This document shows, one piece after another, positions 16,314 through 24,062 of a stretch of 25,201 nt of DNA. The stretch comes from JANYGM01 sp043764015. GTDB taxonomy: Bacteria; Bacteroidota; Bacteroidia; Cytophagales; Thermonemataceae. Position 1 is the stretch's first letter; each line of letters begins with the position of its first letter. Made by a program: the position numbers and the translations under genes. The stretch lies in assembly GCA_043764015.1 (NCBI GenBank), contig JAYUKY010000128.1, forward strand, positions 1 to 25,201. The letters are read 5' to 3'. The notes under the pieces were generated by a model. The model had not been told where the DNA came from, ran no database searches, and saw nothing but the letters and a program-made list of their open reading frames with translations.

Positions 16314-16883
16314 TTAGAGAAATTTCATATCAAAACGTCCGTCTGTAACGGTTACTTTTTTACCTGTATCTTTCTTTTCAAGCGTAAAAGAAAAAGTACC
16401 TGCTATTATTTTGTTAGTCAAATCTAGCTTAGTGATGACTAACTTACAGTTAGAAGCTATATCTTCATCAGAATAGTAACTAATTCCTTGTGCTACATCT
16501 GCGTATTGGAATAAAATACTGCTATTGCTAAGATTATATTCACCCACTCTGTTTATTCCAATCCCACCAACACTTATATATTCCTTTAATCTTACTGGTT
16601 GAGATGAATAGATATCAGCTGATACACTAAATGCTCCTCCCCTGTAATCAGGCTCATAGTTAGCACTAGGGTTAGCAGCTACCAAAATAGACTGTCTTCC
16701 TACTGGTGTCCAAGGTTGTCCGTTTAGCATACAACCAAAGGTATAAGCTCCTACTTGCGTGGCAGGTGGTAGGCTAGATGCATCATTGGGGCTTATTGTT
16801 TTGTTGCATTTGGAGCAACCAGCAAAGAGGGTAAGCAGGCATACGTATAGCAGCCACGCTTTTTTTATGGGTTTGTGTAACAT
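16314..16883 (-). CDS. Lipoprotein, DUF6252-like, copy 2
   Basis: 189 aa from the Met at 16883. The frame is open to 16928, but copy 1 begins with the same MLHKPIKKAWLL, and the -7 box at 16926-16933 excludes the longer start. Lipobox LFAGC is identical to copy 1. The motif TGAYTFGC becomes VGAYTFGCMLNGQPWTPVG. The middle (about 65-140) differs strongly from copy 1, while both end in GKKVT(V/I)TDGRFDMKFL. The conserved ends with a variable middle suggest divergence after duplication, possibly different ligands. Function is unknown. Confidence 0.8.
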   Translation of the reverse strand: MLHKPIKKAWLLYVCLLTLFAGCSKCNKTISPNDASSLPPATQVGAYTFGCMLNGQPWTPVGRQSILVAANPSANYEPDYRGGAFSVSADIYSSQPVRLKEYISVGGIGINRVGEYNLSNSSILFQYADVAQGISYYSDEDIASNCKLVITKLDLTNKIIAGTFSFTLEKKDTGKKVTVTDGRFDMKFL

Positions 16884-16925
16884 TGTATTGTTGGTTAGTG
16901 GTATTTCTGTATGAAATACTAAGGG

Positions 16926-16933
16926 CAAATATA
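16926..16933 (-). promoter_or_regulatory. -7 promoter box of lipoprotein copy 2
   Basis: The minus strand reads CTATATTTGC, identical to the box of copy 1, 43 nt before the ATG at 16883. The following AT-rich stretch to 17212 holds no gene; it only repeats TTACATCAAAAAA at about 17008 and 17059. Confidence 0.55.
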
Positions 16934-17212
16934 GAGAATAAAAATCAAATATGAAAAGTATTGCTATATTAAGTTTTTGTTAAATTCTATTTATGCGGTT
17001 TTTTCTTACATCAAAAAAATAGGTACTAGGCAATTTGATTGATTTTTTAGTTAAATCTTACATCAAAAAACAATAAAAATGTCGTAAAAATAAATTAGTA
17101 TTTCTTCTTATTTTCTTACAGAATTCATAAACATTTTAGCTTTTTATTGGTTTTAATGGTATTCAAGGAATAAAAATCAATAGAAAAATCTAAAATAAAG
17201 TAATATTATCAA

Positions 17213-17917
17213 ATGAAAAATTTTCTTATAGTGGGTGGAAGTACAGGCATTGGGCTAGCACTAACAGGCATATTGAAGGCACAAGGCGCAAATGTAATAG
17301 TTGCTTGTCGTCATCAGTCTGATGAATTAAAAGCATTGGGAGTTACTTTTATGCCCTTAGATGTCAAAAATGCAGTTGCTGATGCACTTTCTAGTCTACC
17401 AGAAGCACTTAATGGCGTAGCGTATTGTCCTGGAACTATCAATTTGAAGCCTTTTCACCGTATCACTCGTGAAGAATTTCAGGAAGACCTTAATATCAAT
17501 GTACTTGGTGCAGTTGATATCTTACAAAATACGTTAAAAAACCTTAAAAAAGCAGATAGCGCAAGCGTGGTACTGTTTAGTACGGTGGCAGCTACATTAG
17601 GTATGAACTTTCATTCGTCTATTGCATTGTCAAAAGCGGCTATTGAGGGACTAGGAAAATCTTTGGCGGCAGAATGGGCAAATTTGCATATTAGAGTGAA
17701 TATTATTGCACCTTCTCTCACCAATACACCTCTTGCAAACAAACTTTTAGGCTCTGATGAAAAAGTAGAAAATGCAGGTAAAAGACACCCTATTGGCCGT
17801 ATTGGCACTTCTGAAGATATTGCAGAAATGGCAGCTTTTTTGCTATCCGACAAATCTAGCTGGATAACAGGGCAAACAATAGGCATAGATGGCGGTATGG
17901 GAACACTAAAACCTTAA
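17213..17917 (+). CDS. Short-chain dehydrogenase/reductase family protein with atypical active site
   Basis: A 234-aa Rossmann-fold SDR protein. The nucleotide site is FLIVGGSTGIGLAL (5-18). The usual NNAG is replaced by YCPG (71-74). Asn96 (NINVLGA) and Ser123 (LFSTVAA) occupy tetrad positions. The YxxxK site reads IALSK (137-141): Lys is kept but the catalytic Tyr is Ile. The C-terminal pattern RVNIIAPSLTNTPL, HPIGRIGTSEDIAE and ITGQTIGIDGGMG is typical of classical SDRs. A subfamily with this substitution appears to exist in Bacteroidota; whether it is an oxidoreductase is unclear. Single gene, convergent with the universal stress gene across a terminator. Confidence 0.88.
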   Translation: MKNFLIVGGSTGIGLALTGILKAQGANVIVACRHQSDELKALGVTFMPLDVKNAVADALSSLPEALNGVAYCPGTINLKPFHRITREEFQEDLNINVLGAVDILQNTLKNLKKADSASVVLFSTVAATLGMNFHSSIALSKAAIEGLGKSLAAEWANLHIRVNIIAPSLTNTPLANKLLGSDEKVENAGKRHPIGRIGTSEDIAEMAAFLLSDKSSWITGQTIGIDGGMGTLKP

Positions 17918-17990
17918 TTTTCATTCAATTACGAATTAAAAATTACGAATTACGGAGATTTACTGAATTTTATTAACGTAATTTTTCTAA

Positions 17991-18033
17991 AAAAGCGCAA
18001 AATAATACAGTTATTGTACTTTTTTGCGCTTTT
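17991..18033. terminator. Bidirectional terminator between SDR and universal stress genes
   Basis: AAAAGCGCAAAA (17991-18002) pairs with TTTTGCGCTTTT (18022-18033). The loop is 19 nt. A- and T-rich flanks allow use from both converging genes. Confidence 0.7.
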
Positions 18034-18081
18034 GAATAAAAATCAAATAATTTCGTAATCAAATCTTCACACCACAATTAC

Positions 18082-18936
18082 TTATTCCAATTTATTATTT
18101 AGATGCAGAAGCATCATAGGTTTGTCGGTAGAGAGTGCAATGTGTTCTGTAACACTTTTGTGCATAAAATTTTCCCAAAAACCTCTTCTTTGACTTGCAA
18201 AAGCCATCAAATCAATATTATTATCTGTGGCGTATTCTTCCAATTTTTCAATTTTGTCATCTCCATAAATAGAATGTACGTTCAACGAAGCAATATGGTC
18301 AGTTAATTCAAATAATTCCTCTTTCATAATAGCCGTTTTGCGTATTTCGTCCTTAGAACTATAGTCTTCTACATGAACAAAATCCACTTTGGCATCAAGA
18401 TACAACGAAAATTCTATAATTTCCTCTACCACTTTTGAAGAAGTTGCATCATAATTACTTGCATACATAATTTTTTTAATTTCTTTCCATTTGGCAAGAT
18501 TTGGCACAAGAATAACAGGGCAATGTGCCTTCTTTGCAACTGTGAGAGAAACATTTCCAGTAATTTTTGACAGAAAATCTTGCAAGCCAGTCGTGCCAAT
18601 GACAATTAAGTCTGTGCTACTTTCGTCAGAAAGGGCAATAATAGTACCTTCAATGTTGCCTTTGAGGGTTTTATGTTTGAGTTTTTGGTTAATGATTGTC
18701 CAATCATCATCAATGTTTTCCTCTTTAATGAAGTTTGCCATCTCTTCTTTCACATAATACTCTTTTTGTGTGGAAATATCAAAAGGAATTTCAGAAAGAG
18801 GCATATAATATTCCTCAATATGGATAAGCGTAACGCTTGCATTCAGCTTTTCCGCAAGCTTTTTGGCATATTGATAGGCATTTCTGGCAGTGGTAGAAAA
18901 GTCTATGGGAACAAGAATGTTTTTGATGTTTATCAT
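18082..18936 (-). CDS. Tandem-domain universal stress protein (UspA family)
   Basis: 284 aa from ATG 18936 (MINIKNILVPIDFSTTARNA). A longer frame to 19113 runs into a mobile repeat and is rejected. It has two Usp domains (about 1-146 and 153-284). The first has Asp11 and the ATP-binding motif G114-x2-G117-x9-G127 (VIGTTGLQDF...ITGN). In the second the motif is degraded (FASQRRGFWENFMHKS), so one ATP site per chain is likely. Cytosolic; such proteins aid survival under energy or redox stress. It lies downstream of the cbb3 oxidase genes on the same strand, a common neighbour in low-oxygen regulons, but a repeat element separates them. Confidence 0.9.
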   Translation of the reverse strand: MINIKNILVPIDFSTTARNAYQYAKKLAEKLNASVTLIHIEEYYMPLSEIPFDISTQKEYYVKEEMANFIKEENIDDDWTIINQKLKHKTLKGNIEGTIIALSDESSTDLIVIGTTGLQDFLSKITGNVSLTVAKKAHCPVILVPNLAKWKEIKKIMYASNYDATSSKVVEEIIEFSLYLDAKVDFVHVEDYSSKDEIRKTAIMKEELFELTDHIASLNVHSIYGDDKIEKLEEYATDNNIDLMAFASQRRGFWENFMHKSVTEHIALSTDKPMMLLHLNNKLE

Positions 18937-19040
18937 TGGGATTAAATTTAGTTTAATAAAAATTTGAATGATTTTTTGACAAAATATCTTCTCCAAAATA
19001 CGAGCTTTTAGTAGTCGCAATATACATATTTTCAGATACT

Positions 19041-19250
19041 TAGTAAGACGTTGTAAATAAACTCCTAGTTTTATATTTCTTAGTGGGTAAATCTCCTTGG
19101 TTTGTGTCCCCACAAACCAACAATTACGACAAATAATGTATTTTATCCATCATCAATAATGCCATTTTACTACCTCATTTTGGTTTGTGGGGACACAAAC
19201 CAAGGGAATTAAAGTAAATTAGGAAGTTATTTACAACCTATTACTTAGTA
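19041..19250. mobile_element. MITE-like composite element A
   Basis: Imperfect terminal inverted repeats: left end TTGTAAATAAACTCCTAG (19051-19068) and right end (minus strand) TTGTAAATAACTTCCTAA (19219-19236). Inside is an inverted pair of 26-bp arms (19095-19120 and 19180-19205, identical as reverse complements). Each arm is itself an 8-4-8 hairpin, GGTTTGTGTCCCCACAAACC. No ORF. Outer borders are approximate, as no clear target duplication could be assigned. Confidence 0.7.
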
Positions 19251-19331
19251 ATAAAAACTAAATAACTTAATCTTTTTTTACAGTAAATTAAAATTTTACA
19301 TTCGTACCTCGTACCTCTTATTTCGTACTTT

Positions 19332-19808
19332 CTAATATCCTGTACTCATAGCCGCAATACCATAGAAAATAGCCCAACCCATAAACCCAATAATAATCAC
19401 CCAAAACCACGCAGGGATAGAATGAGGCGTTTCACTACCTTCTATCATAAAGCGTTTTTGGTCACCTTTTCCGTAGGCGTTTATCATTAAAGGAATGACA
19501 CCATCTACAATTTCATTATCCGTAATGCCCTCAATAGCTATTGCAGGTCCATTTCTGACTGTAAACGGGATTTTCCTAATGCCTTCTTTGCCCAAAGAAT
19601 CTCTACTGACAATTTTCAAAATATGGTTGCCATCTACCAATTTGCGAGTGTCCAGCTCAAAATTGATAGGTACAAAAAGCTCTACATAAGGCACAACATC
19701 ATCATCTAAAAAAATTATAACTGCACTTCTATGCTTGCTATGAGAATTTATTTCTGGAGCAATACTAATTTCAGTATCATTTTCAATGTTGTTTTCAATA
19801 TTATTCAT
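19332..19808 (-). CDS. Tail-anchored protein of cbb3 cluster, unknown function
   Basis: 158 aa with no N-terminal signal. Residues about 25-125 are beta-rich and Ig/FN3-like (AVIIFLDDDVVPYVELFVPI, DGNHILKIVSRDSLGKEGIR, IPFTVRNGPAIAIEG). The C-terminus carries a single membrane helix, IPAWFWVIIIGFMGWAIFYG, ending in AAMSTGY. The helix entry (HSIPAWFW) resembles the membrane anchor of CcoP-type subunits. The TM is C-terminal, unlike FixH/CcoH, so that name is not used. It starts 12 nt after the CxxC gene and probably shares its transcript. A subunit or assembly role in the cbb3 oxidase is inference from position. Confidence 0.75.
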   Translation of the reverse strand: MNNIENNIENDTEISIAPEINSHSKHRSAVIIFLDDDVVPYVELFVPINFELDTRKLVDGNHILKIVSRDSLGKEGIRKIPFTVRNGPAIAIEGITDNEIVDGVIPLMINAYGKGDQKRFMIEGSETPHSIPAWFWVIIIGFMGWAIFYGIAAMSTGY

Positions 19809-19820
19809 TTTGTTTGAGTT

Positions 19821-20075
19821 TTAGTCTAAAATAAAATTTTTGATGTGGTCTTCATTATTTTCATTTGGTTTGATAAGCCATTTAACGCTATAAATCAGCG
19901 TTAAAACTGCAATAATGGCAATTATCCATACGCCAACATAATCCCAGTTGCTTTCTGCACCTGCACCGTGAACAACACCTTTGAGTATTTTTGGTTGATT
20001 TCTTTCGCAAACTGGACAAGAAAAACCAACAACCACAAACAACATCAACGCAATAAAACTGATTACTTTTTTCAT
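19821..20075 (-). CDS. Small CxxC membrane protein of cbb3 cluster
   Basis: 84 aa. The N-terminal hydrophobic leader (MKKVISFIALMLFVVVGFS) is followed directly by CPVC, so cleavage or lipidation near Cys20 would leave a dithiol at the mature N-terminus. Then comes ERNQPKILKGVVHGAGAESNWDYV, one transmembrane helix (about 47-66) and a short cytosolic tail with charges. A periplasmic CxxC next to a haem-copper oxidase suggests copper or thiol handling, or a small CcoQ-like subunit; neither is shown. It is adjacent to the 158-aa gene. Confidence 0.72.
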   Translation of the reverse strand: MKKVISFIALMLFVVVGFSCPVCERNQPKILKGVVHGAGAESNWDYVGVWIIAIIAVLTLIYSVKWLIKPNENNEDHIKNFILD

Positions 20076-20136
20076 AATTATTTGATTTAGAATATTCTAC
20101 TTCATTTTATCTTTGTACTTGTAAAAATAAAATCTT

Positions 20137-20247
20137 CGTAGTTTGTGTCCCCACAAACCACAATGAGGTAGTGCAAAGACCATTTTATTTGTAACAGAAC
20201 ATACATTTTTTATCCTTATTGGTGGTTTGTGGGGACACAAACCACGA
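20137..20247. repeat. Inverted pair of GGTTTGTG hairpins
   Basis: Arms 20137-20161 and 20222-20246 are reverse complements at 24 of 25 positions and use the same hairpin core as element A. The inner sequence (AATGAGGTAGT beside the left arm) also matches element A read in reverse, so this is an inverted core copy. It lacks the TTGTAAATAA ends and abuts element B. The 400-bp gap 20076-20475 is otherwise without genes. Confidence 0.7.
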
Positions 20248-20260
20248 AAATTAATACAAA

Positions 20261-20437
20261 TTAGTAATACATTGTAAATAAACTCCTAGTTTTATTTTTT
20301 TATTCTAGGTGGCGTAAACGCCACCTCTTTACATCAAAGTCAAAAAATGGTTTTATGTATAGCGATGCCGTTCACGCCACCGTAGCCTAAAAATTAGTTT
20401 TTTGAAATTAGGAACTTATTTGCAACACGTTACTTAC
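20261..20437. mobile_element. MITE-like composite element B
   Basis: The left end TTGTAAATAAACTCCTAG (20272-20289) is identical to the left end of element A. The right end (minus strand) reads TTGCAAATAAGTTCCTAATT. The core is different: hairpins AGGTGGCG-TAAA-CGCCACCT (20307-20326) and a decayed partner at 20363-20382. About 100 bp of its right half matches the window end (element C) in inverted orientation. No ORF. Confidence 0.72.
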
Positions 20438-20475
20438 CAATATTTAATTCATAACTTATAATTCATAATTCATAA

Positions 20476-21534
20476 CTATTTAGCTTCTTTTGCTATTTTA
20501 GTTTTAATCATATCCATTATTTTCTTTACTTCATCAGGCGTTACTTTTTTGCCTGTATTTCCCCACGCAGTACGCTCATAATTGATGATTGCAGCTACTT
20601 GGTTTTCATTAAAGTTCATATTCGTTCCAACGGCAGCCATTACGCCATAATTAGCATTGGCATCATAACCATTCATAATAATATCTACATACAACTCCAA
20701 ATTATCACTATTAACTACTTTGCTACCTTTCAAAGGAGGAAACGCACCTTTCAAACCTTCTCCATTTTCTTGGTGGCAACTCTGACAATTAGCCACATAA
20801 AGAGTCTTTCCATCTAACAAACCAGCACCTTTTGGATTTTCTGTAGCATTTCCATTAGAAGAATTATTACTTGCCATTTCTTCTTTTGGCATTCGTTTAT
20901 ACATAAATTCAATAGGTTTTATGTTGCTTGGAAGTGGTGCTTGTTTGAGTGCTTGTATGTATGCTACGAGCTGCAAAGCCTCTTTTTTAGCAACAATCTT
21001 ATGATTCTTGTTGTGATTTCCATAAATAAACTCAGGAGAAATATTTACTACAACATCATTTTTATCAGGTTTTTCTTTTGACTCAAATAACCATTGATAC
21101 GAAGGCATTATGGATTGCCCAATAACAGCACGAGGATTGTATAAGTGCATCAAATGCCATTCTTTGCTAGGTTGTCTGTTGCCAATATCCGTTAAATCTG
21201 GTCCTGTGCGCTCTGTTCCCATCACTGTTGCCGTATTTTGCCAAATGCTTGTACGTCCAATATTAGCATAATCAGCCGCCATTCCAGGACGTGAGCCAAA
21301 CATTTTATCCATTTCTACATTACGCACTTGTTGTGAATGACAGCCTACACAACCTTCTCCAATATAAATGAGTTTTCCTGCAAGGGCATCACCTTCAAGC
21401 GGTTTTGTGTTGGGAAGAGGTGCATTATTTTGCTGATTTTGGAAAGCAGGCATAATGACAGTAATATATGTCAAGAAAGTAAATAATGCTCCTGCGGTGA
21501 TATAAAGACGTTTGTGGTCGTTAAATATTTTCAT
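20476..21534 (-). CDS. ccoO: cbb3 oxidase subunit CcoO fused to a C-terminal cytochrome c domain
   Basis: 352 aa from ATG 21534 (MKIFNDHKRLYITAGALF); an upstream in-frame Met at 21597 lies inside a repeat and is rejected. One N-terminal TM helix (about 9-30) anchors a periplasmic part. The CcoO/FixO domain has haem site CVGCH (62-66) in the classical EGCVGCHSQQVR context, then RTGPDLTDIGNR, HLYNPRAVIGQSIMPSYQWL with Met143 as likely axial ligand. After a Ser/Asn linker (about 220-240), a second cytochrome c domain has CQSCH (250-254) and GAFPPLKGS. The second domain probably replaces one haem of a missing CcoP. Transcribed after ccoN. Confidence 0.92.
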   Translation of the reverse strand: MKIFNDHKRLYITAGALFTFLTYITVIMPAFQNQQNNAPLPNTKPLEGDALAGKLIYIGEGCVGCHSQQVRNVEMDKMFGSRPGMAADYANIGRTSIWQNTATVMGTERTGPDLTDIGNRQPSKEWHLMHLYNPRAVIGQSIMPSYQWLFESKEKPDKNDVVVNISPEFIYGNHNKNHKIVAKKEALQLVAYIQALKQAPLPSNIKPIEFMYKRMPKEEMASNNSSNGNATENPKGAGLLDGKTLYVANCQSCHQENGEGLKGAFPPLKGSKVVNSDNLELYVDIIMNGYDANANYGVMAAVGTNMNFNENQVAAIINYERTAWGNTGKKVTPDEVKKIMDMIKTKIAKEAK

Positions 21535-21561
21535 TTTTAATGTTATTTTTTTAGAATTTAT

Positions 21562-21643
21562 CTGCAGGGTATAAAACCCTGCGCTACTGATTATCAATAC
21601 TTTATGCCCATTATCAATAGCGTAGGGTTTTATACCCTACGTA
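21562..21643. repeat. Inverted pair of GTAGGGT hairpins
   Basis: Two hairpins, GCAGGGT-ATAAA-ACCCTGC (21564-21582) and GTAGGGT-TTTAT-ACCCTAC (21622-21640), are arranged as an imperfect inverted pair with matching flanks (GCTAnTGAT / ATCAATAGC). They fill the gap between ccoN and ccoO, where an mRNA structure could uncouple expression of the two subunits. Confidence 0.7.
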
Positions 21644-21668
21644 CTTTTATCCTACATTTTAATACAAT

Positions 21669-23876
21669 TTAGGATTTCTGCAAGATTTTAAACGCCTCTT
21701 CTTTTACATCAACTTCTGGTATTTCTTTTGCTACCATTTTATAAAAACTATAAGCAAAAACAAGGTGAGAAATAAACATCAAACTGCCACCAATAGCTCT
21801 CCAAAGCCAATACTGGAACATTAGCACAACGCTATCAATAAATGGTTTGCCTTCCATCCACATTAGTCCTTTGAGTGTTGCACCAATAGATAAAGGAATT
21901 GCATAAAATAAAAGTCCTATGAAAGCTACCCAAAAATGTACTCCTACAAGATGTTGAGGCGGTTCTTGCCCTGTCAAACGTGGAACAATGGCATAAATTG
22001 CGCCCCACAAAGCAAAGGTAATAATACCGTAAAAGCCAAGATGCGAGTGTGCTACCGTAAAATCAGTAAAATGCCAAATTAAGTTAGTGAATTTGAAGGC
22101 TTGCGCTGTTCCTTGCATAGAAACAATAAAATAATAAATCACTGCTACTAAGAAAAACGGCAAGGTATAACTATTCGTTACTTTGTTCCATTGTCCTTTG
22201 AAAGTAACAATAAAGTTGATTGTACCTGCAAAAACGGGGATTATCATACCTGCGCTACCTACAATAGCCATCGTTTGTAACCACCACGCAATAGGTGCAA
22301 ACACAAAATGATGTGTGCCAATAATGGTATAAAAGATAATTTGCGCCCAAAAAGCCAAAATACCCAAACTATACGCATAAATAGGTCTGTTGATTTGTTG
22401 CGGAATAAAATAATACAATAAACCCAGTGTATAAAGCGTAAACCACATTCCTACGCCTGAGTGCATAAAATAACCTTGCACAATGGTTTCACTTACGCCA
22501 TCTTGCCAAAATGGTAAATATGCAGTCAAGGCGACAATAATGGTGAAAATCAAAGAAGAAACAATATACCAATTAGAAATATAAATCTCTTTTGTAGTTC
22601 TATTAGCAACAGTCATAATGAAATTGATAAGTGTCAAAATCAATGCCACCGCAAACAACGCCATTACAGGCCAAACATACTCTCTAAATTCTCCACCGCC
22701 ATTATTAAAGCCTGACATCAAACACAATGAGCCAAAAATAACCATCAAATTAGTGAGTACAAGTGCAATCCAACCCATTTTTACACTATAAATTTTGGTA
22801 TTACTTACCGTAGGCACTACATAATAACCCAAACCAATCATAGCAAGAGAAGCCCAACCCCAAAAAACAATATTTGTATGAACTGGACGCAATCTCCCAA
22901 AACTCAACCAACTAATTTGCTCCATATCTGACACAAGAAATTTTGTTCCTAGATATTGTCCAACTCCTGTGCCTACCACAAGCCAAAACGTAGCACAACC
23001 CAAATACCATAAAATCAGTTTGGTAATGTCTGGAGCTAATATTGGTCTTTGTGTAGCTTTTCTTTTTTTAGCTAAAAAGTTGGTATAATGCCTTTCATCA
23101 ACATTTTGAATAATCCCTTTTGTGTCTTCTGCTTTTTGTGTACCTGAAAGTTCTGTATTATTGAGATGATAACTAAGTGCATTTTCTCGTTTGATAAGCT
23201 GCTTTTCAAGTTCTTTGTCGTCTATTGTGGTGATATGTTCCGCAAATTTTTCTGCCTCTTTCATTTTAAGACTATTAAAATAATTTTTTATGGCATTATT
23301 TGCTTTGACAAGCACGAAAAACACCCCCAAAAGCACAGGAATTGCCATCAAAATAATAGTGATAATGATACCTGGCTGACTAAAAAGGGAGTCTGCGGCA
23401 TTTGTGGGTACATTTGTAGCAGGTGTTTGTGCAAAAAGTGTACTTGCTGAAAAAAACAAGAATAAAAAAGTTATAATTTTTGATGCGTTATTTGCATCAG
23501 CTATTTTATCACAAGAACCGCCATTTTCGCAGCTTCCAGAGCATTTTTTTCTTTTCATTTTAATAAATTGGTGTATTTGGTCTTGATTAAGCGTTTGGAT
23601 ATAATCAGAAAAATGTGTTTCTGTATTTTTCTGTTCCCATTCGTCATTTTGCGTGTCTTGCTTTTTCATATTAAAATAAGTATTCATAATCAAGATAAAC
23701 AAGGGGATAATGCCCAAAAGTAACACTAATGAAAGTCCCAAAAGTCCATAACGGTCAGCAATAATATTGTCGGCGGTTTGCGCTTGCAAATCCATATTTG
23801 TACCAACTATCATCAATAATACAATGATTATCAATAATATAGGTTTTTGTTTTTTTGTTTGTTGAATTGATTTCAT
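21669..23876 (-). CDS. ccoN: cbb3 cytochrome c oxidase subunit I with long N-terminal extension
   Basis: A 735-aa catalytic subunit that reduces O2 at the haem b3-CuB centre and pumps protons. The CcoN core begins at about residue 280. Ligands fit the family: His333 (LRPVHTNIVFWGW) for low-spin haem, REY at 398-400, His472 (YFMHSGVG) for CuB, Tyr502 of the cross-link position (YAYSLGI), His522-His523 (GTHHF) for CuB, and His610/His612 (FTVAHSHLG) for the haems. The first 280 residues are unusual: two modules, each with a signal-like hydrophobic stretch ending AQ and then a further TM helix, plus CSGSCENGGSC at 112-122. Length exceeds the usual CcoN of about 470-560 aa. First gene of the cluster. 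Confidence 0.93.
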   Translation of the reverse strand: MKSIQQTKKQKPILLIIIVLLMIVGTNMDLQAQTADNIIADRYGLLGLSLVLLLGIIPLFILIMNTYFNMKKQDTQNDEWEQKNTETHFSDYIQTLNQDQIHQFIKMKRKKCSGSCENGGSCDKIADANNASKIITFLFLFFSASTLFAQTPATNVPTNAADSLFSQPGIIITIILMAIPVLLGVFFVLVKANNAIKNYFNSLKMKEAEKFAEHITTIDDKELEKQLIKRENALSYHLNNTELSGTQKAEDTKGIIQNVDERHYTNFLAKKRKATQRPILAPDITKLILWYLGCATFWLVVGTGVGQYLGTKFLVSDMEQISWLSFGRLRPVHTNIVFWGWASLAMIGLGYYVVPTVSNTKIYSVKMGWIALVLTNLMVIFGSLCLMSGFNNGGGEFREYVWPVMALFAVALILTLINFIMTVANRTTKEIYISNWYIVSSLIFTIIVALTAYLPFWQDGVSETIVQGYFMHSGVGMWFTLYTLGLLYYFIPQQINRPIYAYSLGILAFWAQIIFYTIIGTHHFVFAPIAWWLQTMAIVGSAGMIIPVFAGTINFIVTFKGQWNKVTNSYTLPFFLVAVIYYFIVSMQGTAQAFKFTNLIWHFTDFTVAHSHLGFYGIITFALWGAIYAIVPRLTGQEPPQHLVGVHFWVAFIGLLFYAIPLSIGATLKGLMWMEGKPFIDSVVLMFQYWLWRAIGGSLMFISHLVFAYSFYKMVAKEIPEVDVKEEAFKILQKS

Positions 23877-23944
23877 AATGATTTTTATTGTTTTAGTATG
23901 ATTTTTGATATGATTGTCGTGGTCTTTAAAGAAATATATTTACG

Positions 23945-23964
23945 CAATGGGGCATGCCCCATTG
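23945..23964. repeat. Perfect 20-bp palindrome upstream of ccoN
   Basis: CAATGGGGCATGCCCCATTG is self-complementary throughout (8-4-8 as a hairpin). On the minus strand a weak -7-like TATATTTC follows 6 nt later, so the palindrome would occupy the spacer and -33 region of a ccoN promoter. It is either an operator or another palindromic repeat; its form matches the latter. Confidence 0.6.
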
Positions 23965-24062
23965 TCTATTTTTAATATGTTTTTTGCTAAATGATTAAAT
24001 AAACATAAATAGATTTTAATACCTTTTTATCTTTTATTAGCGCATAAAAATACAAATGAAAT

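Larger units (their letters stand above)
15547..16883 (-). repeat. Tandem duplication of a lipoprotein gene unit
   Basis: Two units of about 724 bp spacing. Sequence starting GCATAAA at 15547 and 16271 then runs near-identically through the ends of both lipoprotein genes (15555-15614 and 16279-16338). The first 39 residues of both proteins are nearly the same. Middle portions have diverged. The shared 3' flank carries an ATG and a few codons that match the beginning of the hydrolase gene next door, so the duplicated unit seems to have included the start of that gene. Confidence 0.8.

Noticed and set aside
18937..19113. Long N-terminal extension of the universal stress protein frame
   Set aside because: It runs into element A and has no family similarity; the usual Usp start is at 18936.
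19095..19205. CRISPR array from repeated GGTTTGTG units
   Set aside because: Only two copies per site, in inverted orientation, with no regular spacers or cas genes.
19332..19808. Naming the 158-aa protein FixH/CcoH
   Set aside because: CcoH proteins have an N-terminal membrane helix; here the helix is at the C-terminus and the soluble part differs.
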